From Actinomadura rayongensis (GTDB lineage Bacteria > Actinomycetota > Actinomycetes > Streptosporangiales > Streptosporangiaceae), in assembly GCF_009831215.1 (NCBI RefSeq), contig NZ_WUTW01000009.1:1-64000 (forward strand): a stretch of 64,000 nucleotides of DNA, in the 5' to 3' direction. This document shows positions 23,984 through 32,460 of this stretch, in pieces. The notes beneath the pieces are model-generated. The model was not told where the DNA came from. It saw only the letters and a list, made by a program, of their open reading frames with translations, and did not search any database. How positions within the stretch are numbered: the stretch's first letter is position 1; each line of letters opens with the position of its first letter. The position numbers were made by a program, and so were the translations under genes.

Positions 23984-25186
23984 GTGGAACCCACCCCTCC
24001 CGCCGGGCCGTTCACCGGCCTCAAGGTCATCGACGCCGCCACCCTCTTCGCCGGTCCCGGGGCCGCCACCCTGCTCGCCGACTACGGCGCGGACGTCCTG
24101 AAGATCGAGCACCCGTCCGCCGGCGACCCGGTGCGGCGGCACGGCTACAGCAAGGACGGCGTCAGCCTGTGGTGGAAGGTCGTCGCCCGCAACAAGCGCG
24201 CGATGACGCTGAACCTCGGCGTCCCGGCCGGGCGCGACATCCTGCTCGCGCTCGCCGCCGAGGCCGACGTGCTCGTGGAGAACTTCCGGCCCGGCACGAT
24301 GGAGCGCTGGGGGCTCGGCTGGGACGAGCTGCGGGCCGTCAACCCCGGGCTGATCTTCGTCCGCGTCACGGGGTTCGGGCAGTTCGGACCGTCGGCGCGG
24401 CGTCCCGGCTTCGGCACGCTCGCCGAGGCGATGAGCGGGTTCGCCTACTCCACGGGCGCGCCGGACGGGCCGCCGACCCTGCCGCCGTTCGGGCTCGCCG
24501 ACGGCATCGCGGCGCTCACCGGCGCGTTCGCGATCAGCGCCGCGCTGCACGCCCGCCGCGCGACCGGACGCGGCCAGGTCGTGGATCTGGCGATCATCGA
24601 GCCGATCCTCCAGGTCGTCGGCCCGCAGGTGACGCTGTTCCGGGAACTGGGCGTGGTCGAGGAGCGCAACGGCAGCCGGTCGGTCCACAACGCGCCGCGC
24701 AACGTGTACCGCACGCGCGACGGCCGGTGGCTGGCGATCTCGACCAGCGCGCAGAGCATCGCCGAGCGGGTGATGCGTCTCGTCGGGCGGCCCGAGCTGG
24801 TGGACGAGCCGTGGTTCTCCTCGGGGGCGGGCCGCGTCGCGCACGTCGAGGAGCTGGACGCGGCCGTCGGCTCGTGGATCGCCGCGCGCACCGCCGCCGA
24901 GGTGACCGCCGCGTTCGAGGAGGCGCAGGCGGCGGTCGCGCCCGTCTACAGCGCGGCCGACATCGTCGCGGACGAGCAGTACGCCGCGCTCGGCACGGTC
25001 GTGGACGTCCCCGACGACGAACTCGGCTCCGTCGCGATGGTCAACGTCCCGTTCCGGCTCCAGGACACGCCCGGCCGGATCCGGTTCGCGGGCCGTGCCA
25101 AGGGCGCCGACACCGACGCCGTGCTGACCGGCCTCGGCTACGACGACGCGCGGCGCGAGGCGCTGCGCGAGAACGGAGTGATCTGA
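23984..25186 (+). CDS. CaiB/BaiF class III CoA-transferase
   Basis: 400 residues, normal length. FTGLKVIDAATLFAGPGAATLLADYGADVLKIE is the class III N-terminal block (positions about 10-42). VENFRPGTMERWGLGWDEL and VRVTGFGQFGPSARRPGFGT follow, and the catalytic aspartate should be in the region after about 165. Family members move CoA between organic acids, often succinyl-CoA to a dicarboxylate. With the CitE-like lyase it would activate an imported acid and the lyase would cleave it. GTG start with GAAGGA upstream, 23 bp after the ATPase gene. Confidence 0.9.
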   Translation: MEPTPPAGPFTGLKVIDAATLFAGPGAATLLADYGADVLKIEHPSAGDPVRRHGYSKDGVSLWWKVVARNKRAMTLNLGVPAGRDILLALAAEADVLVENFRPGTMERWGLGWDELRAVNPGLIFVRVTGFGQFGPSARRPGFGTLAEAMSGFAYSTGAPDGPPTLPPFGLADGIAALTGAFAISAALHARRATGRGQVVDLAIIEPILQVVGPQVTLFRELGVVEERNGSRSVHNAPRNVYRTRDGRWLAISTSAQSIAERVMRLVGRPELVDEPWFSSGAGRVAHVEELDAAVGSWIAARTAAEVTAAFEEAQAAVAPVYSAADIVADEQYAALGTVVDVPDDELGSVAMVNVPFRLQDTPGRIRFAGRAKGADTDAVLTGLGYDDARREALRENGVI

Positions 25187-25187
25187 C

Positions 25188-26012
25188 ATGGCCGTCGATC
25201 TCGCGGACCTGTTCGACGCGCTCGGCACGGCGGACGTCTTCGACCTCGGGCAGCCGCTGGAGGCCGGGATGCCGTGCTCGCCCAACCATCCGGGCTTCCG
25301 CATGGCGCTGATCCGGCGGCACGGCGACCGGGTGGGGCCGGACGGCGGCAGCGGCGCGAACGAGCTGATCGTCACCGGCGGCCACGTCGGCACGCACCTG
25401 GACGCGTTCAGCCACGCCGCGCGGGACGGACGGCTGTTCGGCGGGCACGACGCGCTGGCCGCCTCGGTCGGCGGCCGGTTCACCGTGCACGGCGTCGAGA
25501 CCGTCGCGCCGTTCCTGACCCGGGGCCTCCTCGCCGACGTCCCAGCTCTCAAGGGCGTGTCCCGGCTGGAGCCGGGGTACGGGATCACCGAGCGGGACGT
25601 CGCCGCCGCGCTCGGGCCGCTCGCGATCCGTCCGGGGGACGTGGTGCTGGTGCGGTCGGGCTGGCCGCAGCTCTACGGCGACGCCGCCGCCTACCTCGGC
25701 GCCGCGACCGGCGTCCCGGGCATCACCGAGTCCGCCGCCCGGTGGCTCGCCGACCAGGGCGTGCGCGCGGTGGGCAGCGACACGACCGCGACCGACCGCA
25801 TCGCGCCCGGGGCCGGCCACTCGCGGCTGCCCGCGCACGGCGTGCTGCTCGTGGAACGAGGGGTGCACATCATCGAGGTGATGGATCTGGAGGGGCTGGC
25901 CGCGCGGGGCGTGCGCGAGTTCCTCTTCGTCGCGATCCCGCTCAAGATCGTCGGGGCCACCGGGTCGCCGGTCCGGCCGCTCGCCGTCGCGTTCGGATCG
26001 GTCCCGGCGTGA
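25188..26012 (+). CDS. Cyclase-family metal-dependent hydrolase
   Basis: 274 residues of PF04199 type (kynurenine formamidase/isatin hydrolase relatives). The family metal motif HxGTHxDxxxH is intact (HVGTHLDAFSH, about 67-77). The C-terminal SDTTATD...PAHGVLLVERGVHIIE is also typical. Relatives use Mn or Zn to open cyclic amides or formamides. In this operon it could act before or after the HyuAB step on a ring-opened or ring-closed intermediate. It starts 1 bp after the CoA-transferase stop and overlaps the next gene by GTGA. Confidence 0.9.
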   Translation: MAVDLADLFDALGTADVFDLGQPLEAGMPCSPNHPGFRMALIRRHGDRVGPDGGSGANELIVTGGHVGTHLDAFSHAARDGRLFGGHDALAASVGGRFTVHGVETVAPFLTRGLLADVPALKGVSRLEPGYGITERDVAAALGPLAIRPGDVVLVRSGWPQLYGDAAAYLGAATGVPGITESAARWLADQGVRAVGSDTTATDRIAPGAGHSRLPAHGVLLVERGVHIIEVMDLEGLAARGVREFLFVAIPLKIVGATGSPVRPLAVAFGSVPA

Positions 26013-27346
26013 GCGGGCGCCCGGCCGTGCTCGCGCGGGAGATCGTCGACGCGGCGGCGAGCCCGCCGCCGCGCGTGCTCGCCCGCGCCCGCGCGCACCT
26101 GATCGACACCGTGGGCGTGGCCGCCGCCGCTTGCGGGGACGCCGCCGTCACGTCCGTGCTCGGCGCGGTCGGCACCGCGACGGCGCGGGACGCGGCGCTG
26201 GTGCTCGGCACCGCGGCGCACGCCCTGGACTTCGACAACGCGCAGGTTCCGAGTCTCGTCCACCCGAGCTGCGTCTCGGTGCCCGCCGCGCTCGCGGTCG
26301 CGGCGTCGACGGGCGCGGACGGCGTCCGGACGCTCACCGCGATCGCCCTCGCCGACGAGGTCGCGCTGTGGTTCGGTGAGCTGGCGGTCGTTGTGGGCGA
26401 GGGCAATTCACGGCTGTTCGAGCGCGGCTTCCATCCCACCGGCGTGTGCGCGCCGATGGGGGCCGCCGCCGCGGCGGGGCTGCTGTACGGCCTCTCCGCC
26501 GAGGAGCTGGCGCACGCGATCGGCATCGCGTGCAGTTTCGCCGGCGGCATCCTGGAGAGCAACCGCACCGGCGGCCGGATCAAGCCGGTGCACGCGGGGT
26601 GGGCGGCCTCGTCCGGGATCACGGCCGCGCTGACGGCCCGCGCCGGGCTCACCGCGCCGCCGACCGCGATCGAAGGACGCTTCGGGTTCCGGCACGCCTT
26701 CACCGGCGTCACCGGCGACGTCCCGCCGCTCCTGACGGGGGACGGCTGGCGGATGGAGACCACGCACCTCAAGCCCTATCCGACCAACGGGTTCACGCAT
26801 CCGGCGATCGACCTGGCCGTCCGGCTGCGCCGGGCAGGGCTGCGGGCCTCGGACATCGCGACGGTCGTCGTCGGCGTCCCCACGCCGACGCTGCGGACGA
26901 TCGCCGAACCGCTCGCCGCCAAACGACGGCCCGCGACGCCCTACGAGGCCCGGTTCTCCGGACCGTTCACCGTGGCCGTGGCGCTGCGCGGGGGCGGCGG
27001 CCTGGGCGTCGGCCTCGGCGACCTCACGCCCGACGCGCTCACCGACCCCGGCCTGTTGTCCCTCGTGGACCGCATCGAGTTCACCGGAGACCCCGAAGCC
27101 GACGCGGCCTTCCCCGGGGCGCAACTCTGCCGGGTCACGGTCACGCTGCACGACGGCACCGTCCGGACCGCCGTCACGGAATCGACGAAGCCGACGCTCA
27201 CAGAGGAGGAACAGCTCACCAAGCTGGACTCCTGCCTGGCCGCCGCGTCGCGTCCGACCGCCGGCCTCCGCGACGCGACGCTCCGTCCCGTCCCCGACCT
27301 GGACCCGGCCGCGCTCTACGCCGAACTCCTGACCGTCCTCACGTGA
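26009..27346 (+). CDS. MmgE/PrpD-family protein
   Basis: 445 residues, full length for the family that includes 2-methylcitrate dehydratase, cis-aconitate decarboxylase and iminodisuccinate epimerase. Recognisable blocks are LIDTVGVAAAACG, AHALDFDNAQVPSLVHPS (near the active site in PrpD proteins), GFHPTGVCAPMGAAAAAGLL and KPVHAGWAASSG. The reaction cannot be read from sequence; dehydration, epimerisation or decarboxylation of a tricarboxylate or dicarboxylate are all possible. It is the last gene of the ABC operon, with a GTG overlapping the cyclase stop. It converges on the P450 gene, 28 bp away. Confidence 0.88.
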   Translation: MSGRPAVLAREIVDAAASPPPRVLARARAHLIDTVGVAAAACGDAAVTSVLGAVGTATARDAALVLGTAAHALDFDNAQVPSLVHPSCVSVPAALAVAASTGADGVRTLTAIALADEVALWFGELAVVVGEGNSRLFERGFHPTGVCAPMGAAAAAGLLYGLSAEELAHAIGIACSFAGGILESNRTGGRIKPVHAGWAASSGITAALTARAGLTAPPTAIEGRFGFRHAFTGVTGDVPPLLTGDGWRMETTHLKPYPTNGFTHPAIDLAVRLRRAGLRASDIATVVVGVPTPTLRTIAEPLAAKRRPATPYEARFSGPFTVAVALRGGGGLGVGLGDLTPDALTDPGLLSLVDRIEFTGDPEADAAFPGAQLCRVTVTLHDGTVRTAVTESTKPTLTEEEQLTKLDSCLAAASRPTAGLRDATLRPVPDLDPAALYAELLTVLT

Positions 27347-27374
27347 ACGCCTTGGGCGATCTCAGAGCCGGACG

Positions 27375-28607
27375 TCATGCCGGACGGGGAACGACCGCCA
27401 GATTCACCGGGCCGGTGACGATGAAGGACCGGATGCGGGCGGACTGTTCCCCGGGATTGGCGAGAGCGAGGTCGGGTAGCCGCCCGAACAATGTGGTCAG
27501 GGCGACGTTCGCCTCCAAGCGTGCGAGGTGCGCGCCGAGGCAGAAGTGGGGGCCGTGGCCGAACGCGAGATGTTCCTTGTCGGTGCGGGCGGGGTCGAAG
27601 CGGTCCGGACCGTCGGGGTGCCGTTCGGGATCGCGTCCGGCCGCGCCGAAGCCGATGATGATCGGGTCGCCCTTTTTGATGACGACGCCCTCGCCGAGAT
27701 CGATGTCCTCGACGGCGTAACGCAGCGGAACGTACATGACGGGGCCGTCGACGCGAAGGGTCTCCTCGACGACGTCCTCCCATCCGATGGTCCCGTCCTG
27801 GATTAGGGTCAGGTATTCGGGGTGGACGAGAAGGGCTTGGACGGCGCTGGTGATGAGGTTGACGGCGGTCTCGTAACCCGCGCCGATCATGAGGAAGAGG
27901 GTGTCCAGTAGAACGGGGTCCGGGATCGGCTCCTGGTCGGGCGCGGACGGCAGGAGCAGGTCGCTGGTCAGATCGGCCGCCGGATGCCCTTTCTTGTACC
28001 GCATCAGCTCGGTGAGCCGCTCGTGGAGTTCGGCTTGAATGGCCAGCCCGCGTTCCGGATCGACCGACGGGTCCAGAACGGCGTCGATCGCGATGCCGAG
28101 CTTTTCCCGCAGGTGGTCGGGGACGCCGAACAGGTCGCAGATGACGGTCATGGTCAGCGGCAGCGCCAGTTCCCGCCGGACGTCGGCGGTCGCCCCGGGC
28201 GGCAGGGCGGCGAGGCGCTCGACCAGCAGGTCCGCGGTCGCCTGGACCTGCGGACGCATCCGCTCGACCCGCCGCGGCGAGAACGACGGGGCCATGCGGC
28301 GCCGGGACGCGCGGTGCTCCTCGCCGTACCTGTTGAAGAAGTTGTCCTGCAGAGCGATGGGTCCGAGCGGCCAGCCCGCGGGCACCTCGGCCAGACCGGG
28401 CCAGTGCCGCCGGGCGTCGCGCGAGACGCGGGGATCGCCGGTCAGCGCTTGAATGACGCTGTGCCGGGTGACCGACCAGGCGTGGACGGGCCCCGGCAGC
28501 TCGACGAGCACCGCCGGCCCCTCGGCGCGTAACGCAGCCGCCTCCGCGTGCAACGCACGACCTGTCGGATCGAGAACGGGACACTGGCGATCGGGCGCGG
28601 ACGACAT
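27375..28607 (-). CDS. Cytochrome P450
   Basis: 410 residues, normal for a soluble bacterial class I P450. The I-helix oxygen groove is LMIGAGYETAVN, with E-T instead of the commoner D-T but the threonine kept. The K-helix ExxR is EETLR. The heme loop is FGHGPHFCLGAHLAR, with the thiolate cysteine present. Partner ferredoxin and reductase genes are not adjacent. The family resembles actinobacterial CYP105/107-type hydroxylases of secondary metabolism, but the substrate is unknown. It is a single gene with its own promoter, probably in the gap after 28607. Confidence 0.93.
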   Translation of the reverse strand: MSSAPDRQCPVLDPTGRALHAEAAALRAEGPAVLVELPGPVHAWSVTRHSVIQALTGDPRVSRDARRHWPGLAEVPAGWPLGPIALQDNFFNRYGEEHRASRRRMAPSFSPRRVERMRPQVQATADLLVERLAALPPGATADVRRELALPLTMTVICDLFGVPDHLREKLGIAIDAVLDPSVDPERGLAIQAELHERLTELMRYKKGHPAADLTSDLLLPSAPDQEPIPDPVLLDTLFLMIGAGYETAVNLITSAVQALLVHPEYLTLIQDGTIGWEDVVEETLRVDGPVMYVPLRYAVEDIDLGEGVVIKKGDPIIIGFGAAGRDPERHPDGPDRFDPARTDKEHLAFGHGPHFCLGAHLARLEANVALTTLFGRLPDLALANPGEQSARIRSFIVTGPVNLAVVPRPA

Positions 28608-28979
28608 ACCGATGCTCCCCTCACTGAGAATTAGCCGAATCCCTGCCTCGACTCAGCCGAAACACCGACCCGGCCACAGCAAAAGCGCAAAGCGTCTTTT
28701 CTCGCTTATACACGCGCCGTCCACGCCCGACAAGTCACCTGCCAGACAGAGCCGATCGAAATGTGAACTCAAGTTCCCCTGAACCGCTCCGGCCCCTGCA
28801 ATCCCTGAATCGGCACGAGAACGTCAGCGATTTCCGGTTCGCCAATACCCTGTCTCATGCGTCCAGCCGCACTCCGGCAGGTCATCGCGCGTCAGTGGCC
28901 GGACGACCAGGCGCAGCACGATCTCGGCCACCAAGCACCTCGTCTCCCCCGCGAGCGTCTCGGCTTGATGCGCGCCCGG
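28608..28979. other. Intergenic region with a GNAT remnant
   Basis: 372 bp between the P450 and the 168-residue membrane protein genes. It is less GC-rich than its surroundings near 28640-28850. It holds the probable P450 promoter and, at 28824-28931, the start of a degraded acetyltransferase gene. Apart from that I see no gene, RNA or repeat. Confidence 0.5.
28824..28931 (-). pseudogene. GNAT acetyltransferase N-terminal remnant
   Basis: A GTG-started 35-codon frame reads like the first strand and helix of a GNAT N-acetyltransferase (LRLVVRPLTRDDLPECGW) and then stops. Nothing resembling the rest of the acetyltransferase, such as the acetyl-CoA P-loop, follows downstream. I read it as a truncated, non-functional remnant; the match is short, so confidence is limited. 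Confidence 0.4.
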
Positions 28980-29486
28980 CTAGTTCGCCTTGTTGTAGCG
29001 CTCGGTGTCGCAGAGTTTCCAGACGCCCTTTTCCTTGCGGAGGAACAGCGTCGCGGGCTTCTGCCGCGGGCGGGTCACGCGCACTTCGGCGACATTGCCG
29101 TTGATCTTGACGTCGTCGACCTTGATCGGGATCGGTTTGGCGTTCGGGTCGCCGCGGCCGTCCGGCGCGTCGATATCGTCGGCGACTCCGGCAGCCTCCT
29201 GCGGGCAGAGCATCGACAACAGGGTGACGTTGTCGTTGCGATCAACGGCGCCGGCGAACTCCTTGACCGTCTTGCGAATCTCGTCCTTCTCACCGCCGGC
29301 ACTGTTCAGGCCGGCGACGACGAGATAGCCAGCGACTACGACGCCGACCAGGGCGACCAATGCGAGGGGCACCACAACGGCAGGGTTCGGCCGCCGGGGT
29401 CGCGGTCGCTGCGGCCAGGGCTGTTGCGGGCCGGGTTGCTGCCAGGGGTGCTGCGGGCCGGGTCGCCGGTGTCCGTCGGGTTCCAT
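28980..29486 (-). CDS. Membrane-anchored protein with proline-rich tail and NTF2-like (DUF4878-like) extracellular domain
   Basis: 168 residues. A cytosolic N-terminus rich in Pro, Gln and Trp (about 1-34) is followed by one membrane helix (about 36-60). An outside domain begins DEIRKTVKEFAGAVDRND and ends LFLRKEKGVWKLCD, the helix-plus-sheet pattern of NTF2/DUF4878-type proteins. The function is unknown. It starts 4 bp after the stop of the secreted HNH-like gene, so the two are co-transcribed and it may be that protein's partner or immunity factor (inference). Confidence 0.75.
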   Translation of the reverse strand: MEPDGHRRPGPQHPWQQPGPQQPWPQRPRPRRPNPAVVVPLALVALVGVVVAGYLVVAGLNSAGGEKDEIRKTVKEFAGAVDRNDNVTLLSMLCPQEAAGVADDIDAPDGRGDPNAKPIPIKVDDVKINGNVAEVRVTRPRQKPATLFLRKEKGVWKLCDTERYNKAN

Positions 29487-29490
29487 CGGC

Positions 29491-30408
29491 TCAGCCTTTC
29501 TGGGTCTTCAGAAGCGCCTCGATGAGCTGCTGGACTTCGCTCTCGGCCCTCTCCCTGAGCTGTGCCTGCTCGCGGAGCCATGTGGGGTCGGCGCCCGAGA
29601 TGAAGGCCGAGCTGCCCGACAGCTTGGAGCTGTTGGCCGTCTTGGACAGCCACTGCGAGTTCGCCGGCGAATTGGCCACCCGCCACATGTCCTCCGGCGT
29701 CAGCTTGAGGAAGTTCCGCATGGTCACCAAGCGGCGGAGCGGAATGATGTGGTCGAAGGCCACGCCCGTGACGGGCCTCCCGTTGCCGTAAGCGGGGTCG
29801 GGCCCGCCGATCCTCGGGGGCAGTTTGCCCTGGAGGACGCTGGTCCGGGGAATGGCGGGCCGGGTCTTGTCGAGTGCCTGGTAGATGGGCCGGATGACGG
29901 ACCGGATGGAGGGCGGGAAGTCCGGCGGGATCCTGTCCACCCGGGTCGTCATCGCCTTCTTCCCCGGCCCGTAGTCGAGGAAGTCGTAGGTCTTGGGATT
30001 CCAGCGGGTGACCGCCTGCCGCTGCGTGTCGGTCAGCTTCTTGGTCGCATCCGACAGCCGGGCGATCTGACTGGGGTTGGGATTGGGGAACGTCGACTGC
30101 GGATGGTTGCGCATGACCTGGGAGAACGCACTGACGCACTGCCGCACCCGCGAGATGGCCTGCGCCTGCGCGGCGTTGAGTTGCCTCGCCTCGGCGTTGT
30201 GGGCGTTGACGTAGGCGCGGTCCGTGCTCACCCGCGGCTTGGCGTTGTGCACCCGGATCTGGGCCTGAATGTTCTTCAGCTCGCCGATCGGCCCGGCGCA
30301 CACGTCCTCGATCGGCCCGGCGGCCACCGCCGACGACGGCAGGGCGGCGACCAGGGAGAACCCGGTCAGCGTCGCGAGCAGGGCGTGCTTGTAGTACGTC
30401 GATGCCAT
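29491..30408 (-). CDS. Secreted protein with HNH-nuclease-like motif
   Basis: 305 residues. The signal peptide runs to about 30 (ASTYYKH start, hydrophobic core, AVAA). A helical middle contains an N-rich stretch (about 42-90). The C-terminal region has FDHIIPL (Asp219-His220), then N250-S-Q-W-L...N259-S-S-K262. This D-H...N-x-Q-x-L...N-x-x-K order is that of HNH/His-Me-finger endonucleases. The catalytic assignment is inferred from motif spacing only. A secreted or toxin-like nuclease is possible, with the next gene encoding a membrane partner. The ATG at 30408 has GGAAGG upstream; the longer frame to 30450 would disrupt the signal peptide. Confidence 0.65.
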   Translation of the reverse strand: MASTYYKHALLATLTGFSLVAALPSSAVAAGPIEDVCAGPIGELKNIQAQIRVHNAKPRVSTDRAYVNAHNAEARQLNAAQAQAISRVRQCVSAFSQVMRNHPQSTFPNPNPSQIARLSDATKKLTDTQRQAVTRWNPKTYDFLDYGPGKKAMTTRVDRIPPDFPPSIRSVIRPIYQALDKTRPAIPRTSVLQGKLPPRIGGPDPAYGNGRPVTGVAFDHIIPLRRLVTMRNFLKLTPEDMWRVANSPANSQWLSKTANSSKLSGSSAFISGADPTWLREQAQLRERAESEVQQLIEALLKTQKG

Positions 30409-30895
30409 CAGAACCTTCCAGTGCGGAGGCCAGGAGCAGATAGATGACAATGTCTATTTGAGCACAGAACCAGGCGGCATCGGCAACATCCCGAACACAG
30501 ACAGGGCTCATGCGGCACCTGCGAGGACCGCCCCGGCACCCGTCAAGCCGCCGGGGACCTCGGCCAGCACCCCTACAGCCGCACCGTCGGTCAATCTCGG
30601 CGCCAGCAGCTGTCCGCGGGCTCCTCGCCCCGGCGCCCTCGGCGGCGTTGGCGAGCCGGCGGATCCGCTGCAGCAGCTCGCCGGGGGCAGCACTCTCCGG
30701 CATGGGCGTCGATCCGCCGGAGGGCTCGAACGAATCTCAGCGCATTGATGTCGCACGGCGCGTGATGTCGGCAATTCGGCGGCAAGGACGTTGCAACGCC
30801 GATGTACTCCGGCCTTTCGAATCCGAACTCGCCGCCCGAGACATCGGGCGCTCGCTCTGTTTTTCTCGACGCAATCCTCTGACGCGCGCGGTCGT
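30409..30895. other. Gene-poor region
   Basis: About 490 bp upstream of the HNH-like gene. Several overlapping open frames on both strands have composition and residue usage of shadow frames, and none resembles a known protein. The promoter of the HNH-like operon should lie near 30420-30470, where a small palindrome GACAATGTC (30446-30454) is found. No RNA gene or mobile element is evident. Confidence 0.4.
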
Positions 30896-30940
30896 TTCCC
30901 GCTTCCGCGGTCATCTGGGGGATGGCCGCGGAAGCGGGAA
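30896..30940 (-). terminator. Strong hairpin after the secreted-protein gene
   Basis: TTCCCGCTTCCGCGG (30896-30910) pairs perfectly with CCGCGGAAGCGGGAA (30926-30940) over a 15-nt loop. It lies 14 bp past the stop of the minus-strand gene at 30955. Confidence 0.75.
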
Positions 30941-30954
30941 CGGGTGTCAGCGGG

Positions 30955-31653
30955 TTAGGGGGTCAGGTAGAGCTTGCGGTCGAAGGTGCCTGAGCCGGGG
31001 GTGCTTTCGCCGCGGGCGATGGCGGACGCGTTGAGGGTGCCGTTGTTGGGGCAGAGGCCGTCGCTTCCGGTGAGTTTGACCAGGGTGATGTTGGTGGACT
31101 TGCCCTGGGCGTCGTCGTTGGGGAGCGGGCGGTTGGGGTTGTCGCGGTTGTAGATGTCGAAGGAGAGGCCGGGGGTGTTGTTCGTGCGGAAGCCGTAGTA
31201 GCAGACGCGGTGGGCGAAGAGGAAGTCGCCTTCGAGTTTGAAGGTCAGGTCGCCGTCGATGGCGAGGGTGCCGTCGCGTCCGCCGCTGACGGGCGCGTAG
31301 GTGACGTGGCCGGTGTTGCCGGGGAGGTCGCCCAGGTCGGTGGGCGGGGACGAGAGGCCGTTGGACGTCGTGCAGGCGCCGATCGACGCGGCCGTCAGGG
31401 CGCCGTTGCCGGCTGACGTGATCGTGCCTTTGAGGTTGGCGTTGTCGCACGTGCCGGTCACGTTCAGGCCGAGGAAGGTGATCCCGAATTTCACGGGGCC
31501 GACGGTGGAGACCTGCCAGTTCCCCGAGTAGGGGGCACCGGTGGCGGTCTCTTGGCGGATGGTGGTGGTCGCTGCCGACGCTGTGGTGGCCGTCATCGCG
31601 ATGACGGCGCATGCTGCCAGCGCTGAGGTGGGCAGGATGGAGCGGATTTTCAC
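30955..31653 (-). CDS. Secreted protein of unknown function
   Basis: 232 residues from GTG 31653 (AGGAGA just upstream). A clear Sec signal peptide (SILPTSALAACAVIAMTATTASA) is followed by a beta-rich mature domain of about 200 residues with four or more cysteines (GTCDN, GACTTS, HRVCYYG, DGLCPNN), probably disulfide-bonded. I do not recognise the family. It resembles the small secreted beta-sandwich proteins common in actinomycetes. It has a single-gene arrangement with its own terminator. Confidence 0.75.
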   Translation of the reverse strand: MKIRSILPTSALAACAVIAMTATTASAATTTIRQETATGAPYSGNWQVSTVGPVKFGITFLGLNVTGTCDNANLKGTITSAGNGALTAASIGACTTSNGLSSPPTDLGDLPGNTGHVTYAPVSGGRDGTLAIDGDLTFKLEGDFLFAHRVCYYGFRTNNTPGLSFDIYNRDNPNRPLPNDDAQGKSTNITLVKLTGSDGLCPNNGTLNASAIARGESTPGSGTFDRKLYLTP

Positions 31654-31937
31654 CGATTCTCCTGATGGCGGGGTGGGTGCGCGGGGACTCCTTTGTAGAG
31701 CAGTTACGGGCACCAGGCCATGTAGTGTGCGACGAATGTTCGCCGACAATTACTCACCAAGTGAATGGGGGTCGTAAACGATCGTTCGCGGACTCTCGGT
31801 ATGGAGCGGTCTATGTTGGTGCTTGGTGGCTCGGCGATTAATGATGCTCATGGGCGGGCCGCGGCCGGGACGCCTATGGCCCCGGACTGTCGGTGCTGAT
31901 TGCAGGTTCTGGGGCATCTGTTCCTAGAGTTGTGACC

Positions 31938-32400
31938 ATGACCGAAGAACGACGCCGCGCACAGGCCGCCGCATTCCTGGCGCTGCACCACGGGACCGTT
32001 CCGCTCGTCATCCCGAACGTGTGGGACGGCGGCTCGGCCCGCGTCATGGAGCAGGCGGGGTTTCCCGTCCTGGCGACCACCAGCGCGGGCATCGCCTTCA
32101 GCCACGGCGTCCCGGACGGAGCCCTGAGCCGCGCCGCGATGCTGGACCGGCTCGCGCAGATCGTCGGGGCGACCGGCCGTCCGGTCGCCGCCGACCTGGA
32201 GGCCGGCTACGGCCCGGACGCCGCCGATGTGGCCGACGCGGTCGCCCGGACGCCATCGCCGCGCTCGCCGCCCGCATCCCGGCTCCCCTGAACATCGTCG
32301 CGGGCCTCACCGGCGAGCCGAGGACGGTCGCCGAACGGGCACGGCTGGGCGTCGCCCGCATCACCGTCGGCGGCAGCCTGGACGATTCACGCGTCCCCGC
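31938..32400 (+). pseudogene. Isocitrate lyase/PEP mutase-family gene with internal deletion and frameshift
   Basis: The first frame (from ATG 31938) gives the family N-terminus: LVIPNVWDGGSARVMEQAG, then TTSAGIAFSHGVPDG and VAADLEAGYG with the metal-site region. Near 32245-32255 this frame loses homology. A second frame continues with the family C-terminus (IAALAARIPAPLNIVAGL, then ARITVGGSLDD). About 100 residues of the barrel that normally lie between are absent. A single in-frame protein is therefore not made. The 5' end and RBS region still look intact, so decay may be recent. A cupin gene follows immediately. Confidence 0.75.
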
Positions 32401-32460
32401 GCGGGGGAATGAACCGCGGGGTTTCATCAGACCGTTCACTACGCACGAAGAGGTCGAGAC

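Noticed and set aside
28763..29525. Plus-strand frames overlapping the 168-residue membrane protein
   Set aside because: The minus-strand protein has a clear membrane segment, an RBS and an operon context; the plus-strand frames are antisense.
30508..31034. Several open frames in the gap after the secreted HNH-like gene
   Set aside because: Frames on both strands overlap each other and a strong terminator hairpin. No RBS, no homology and no third-position bias could be seen.
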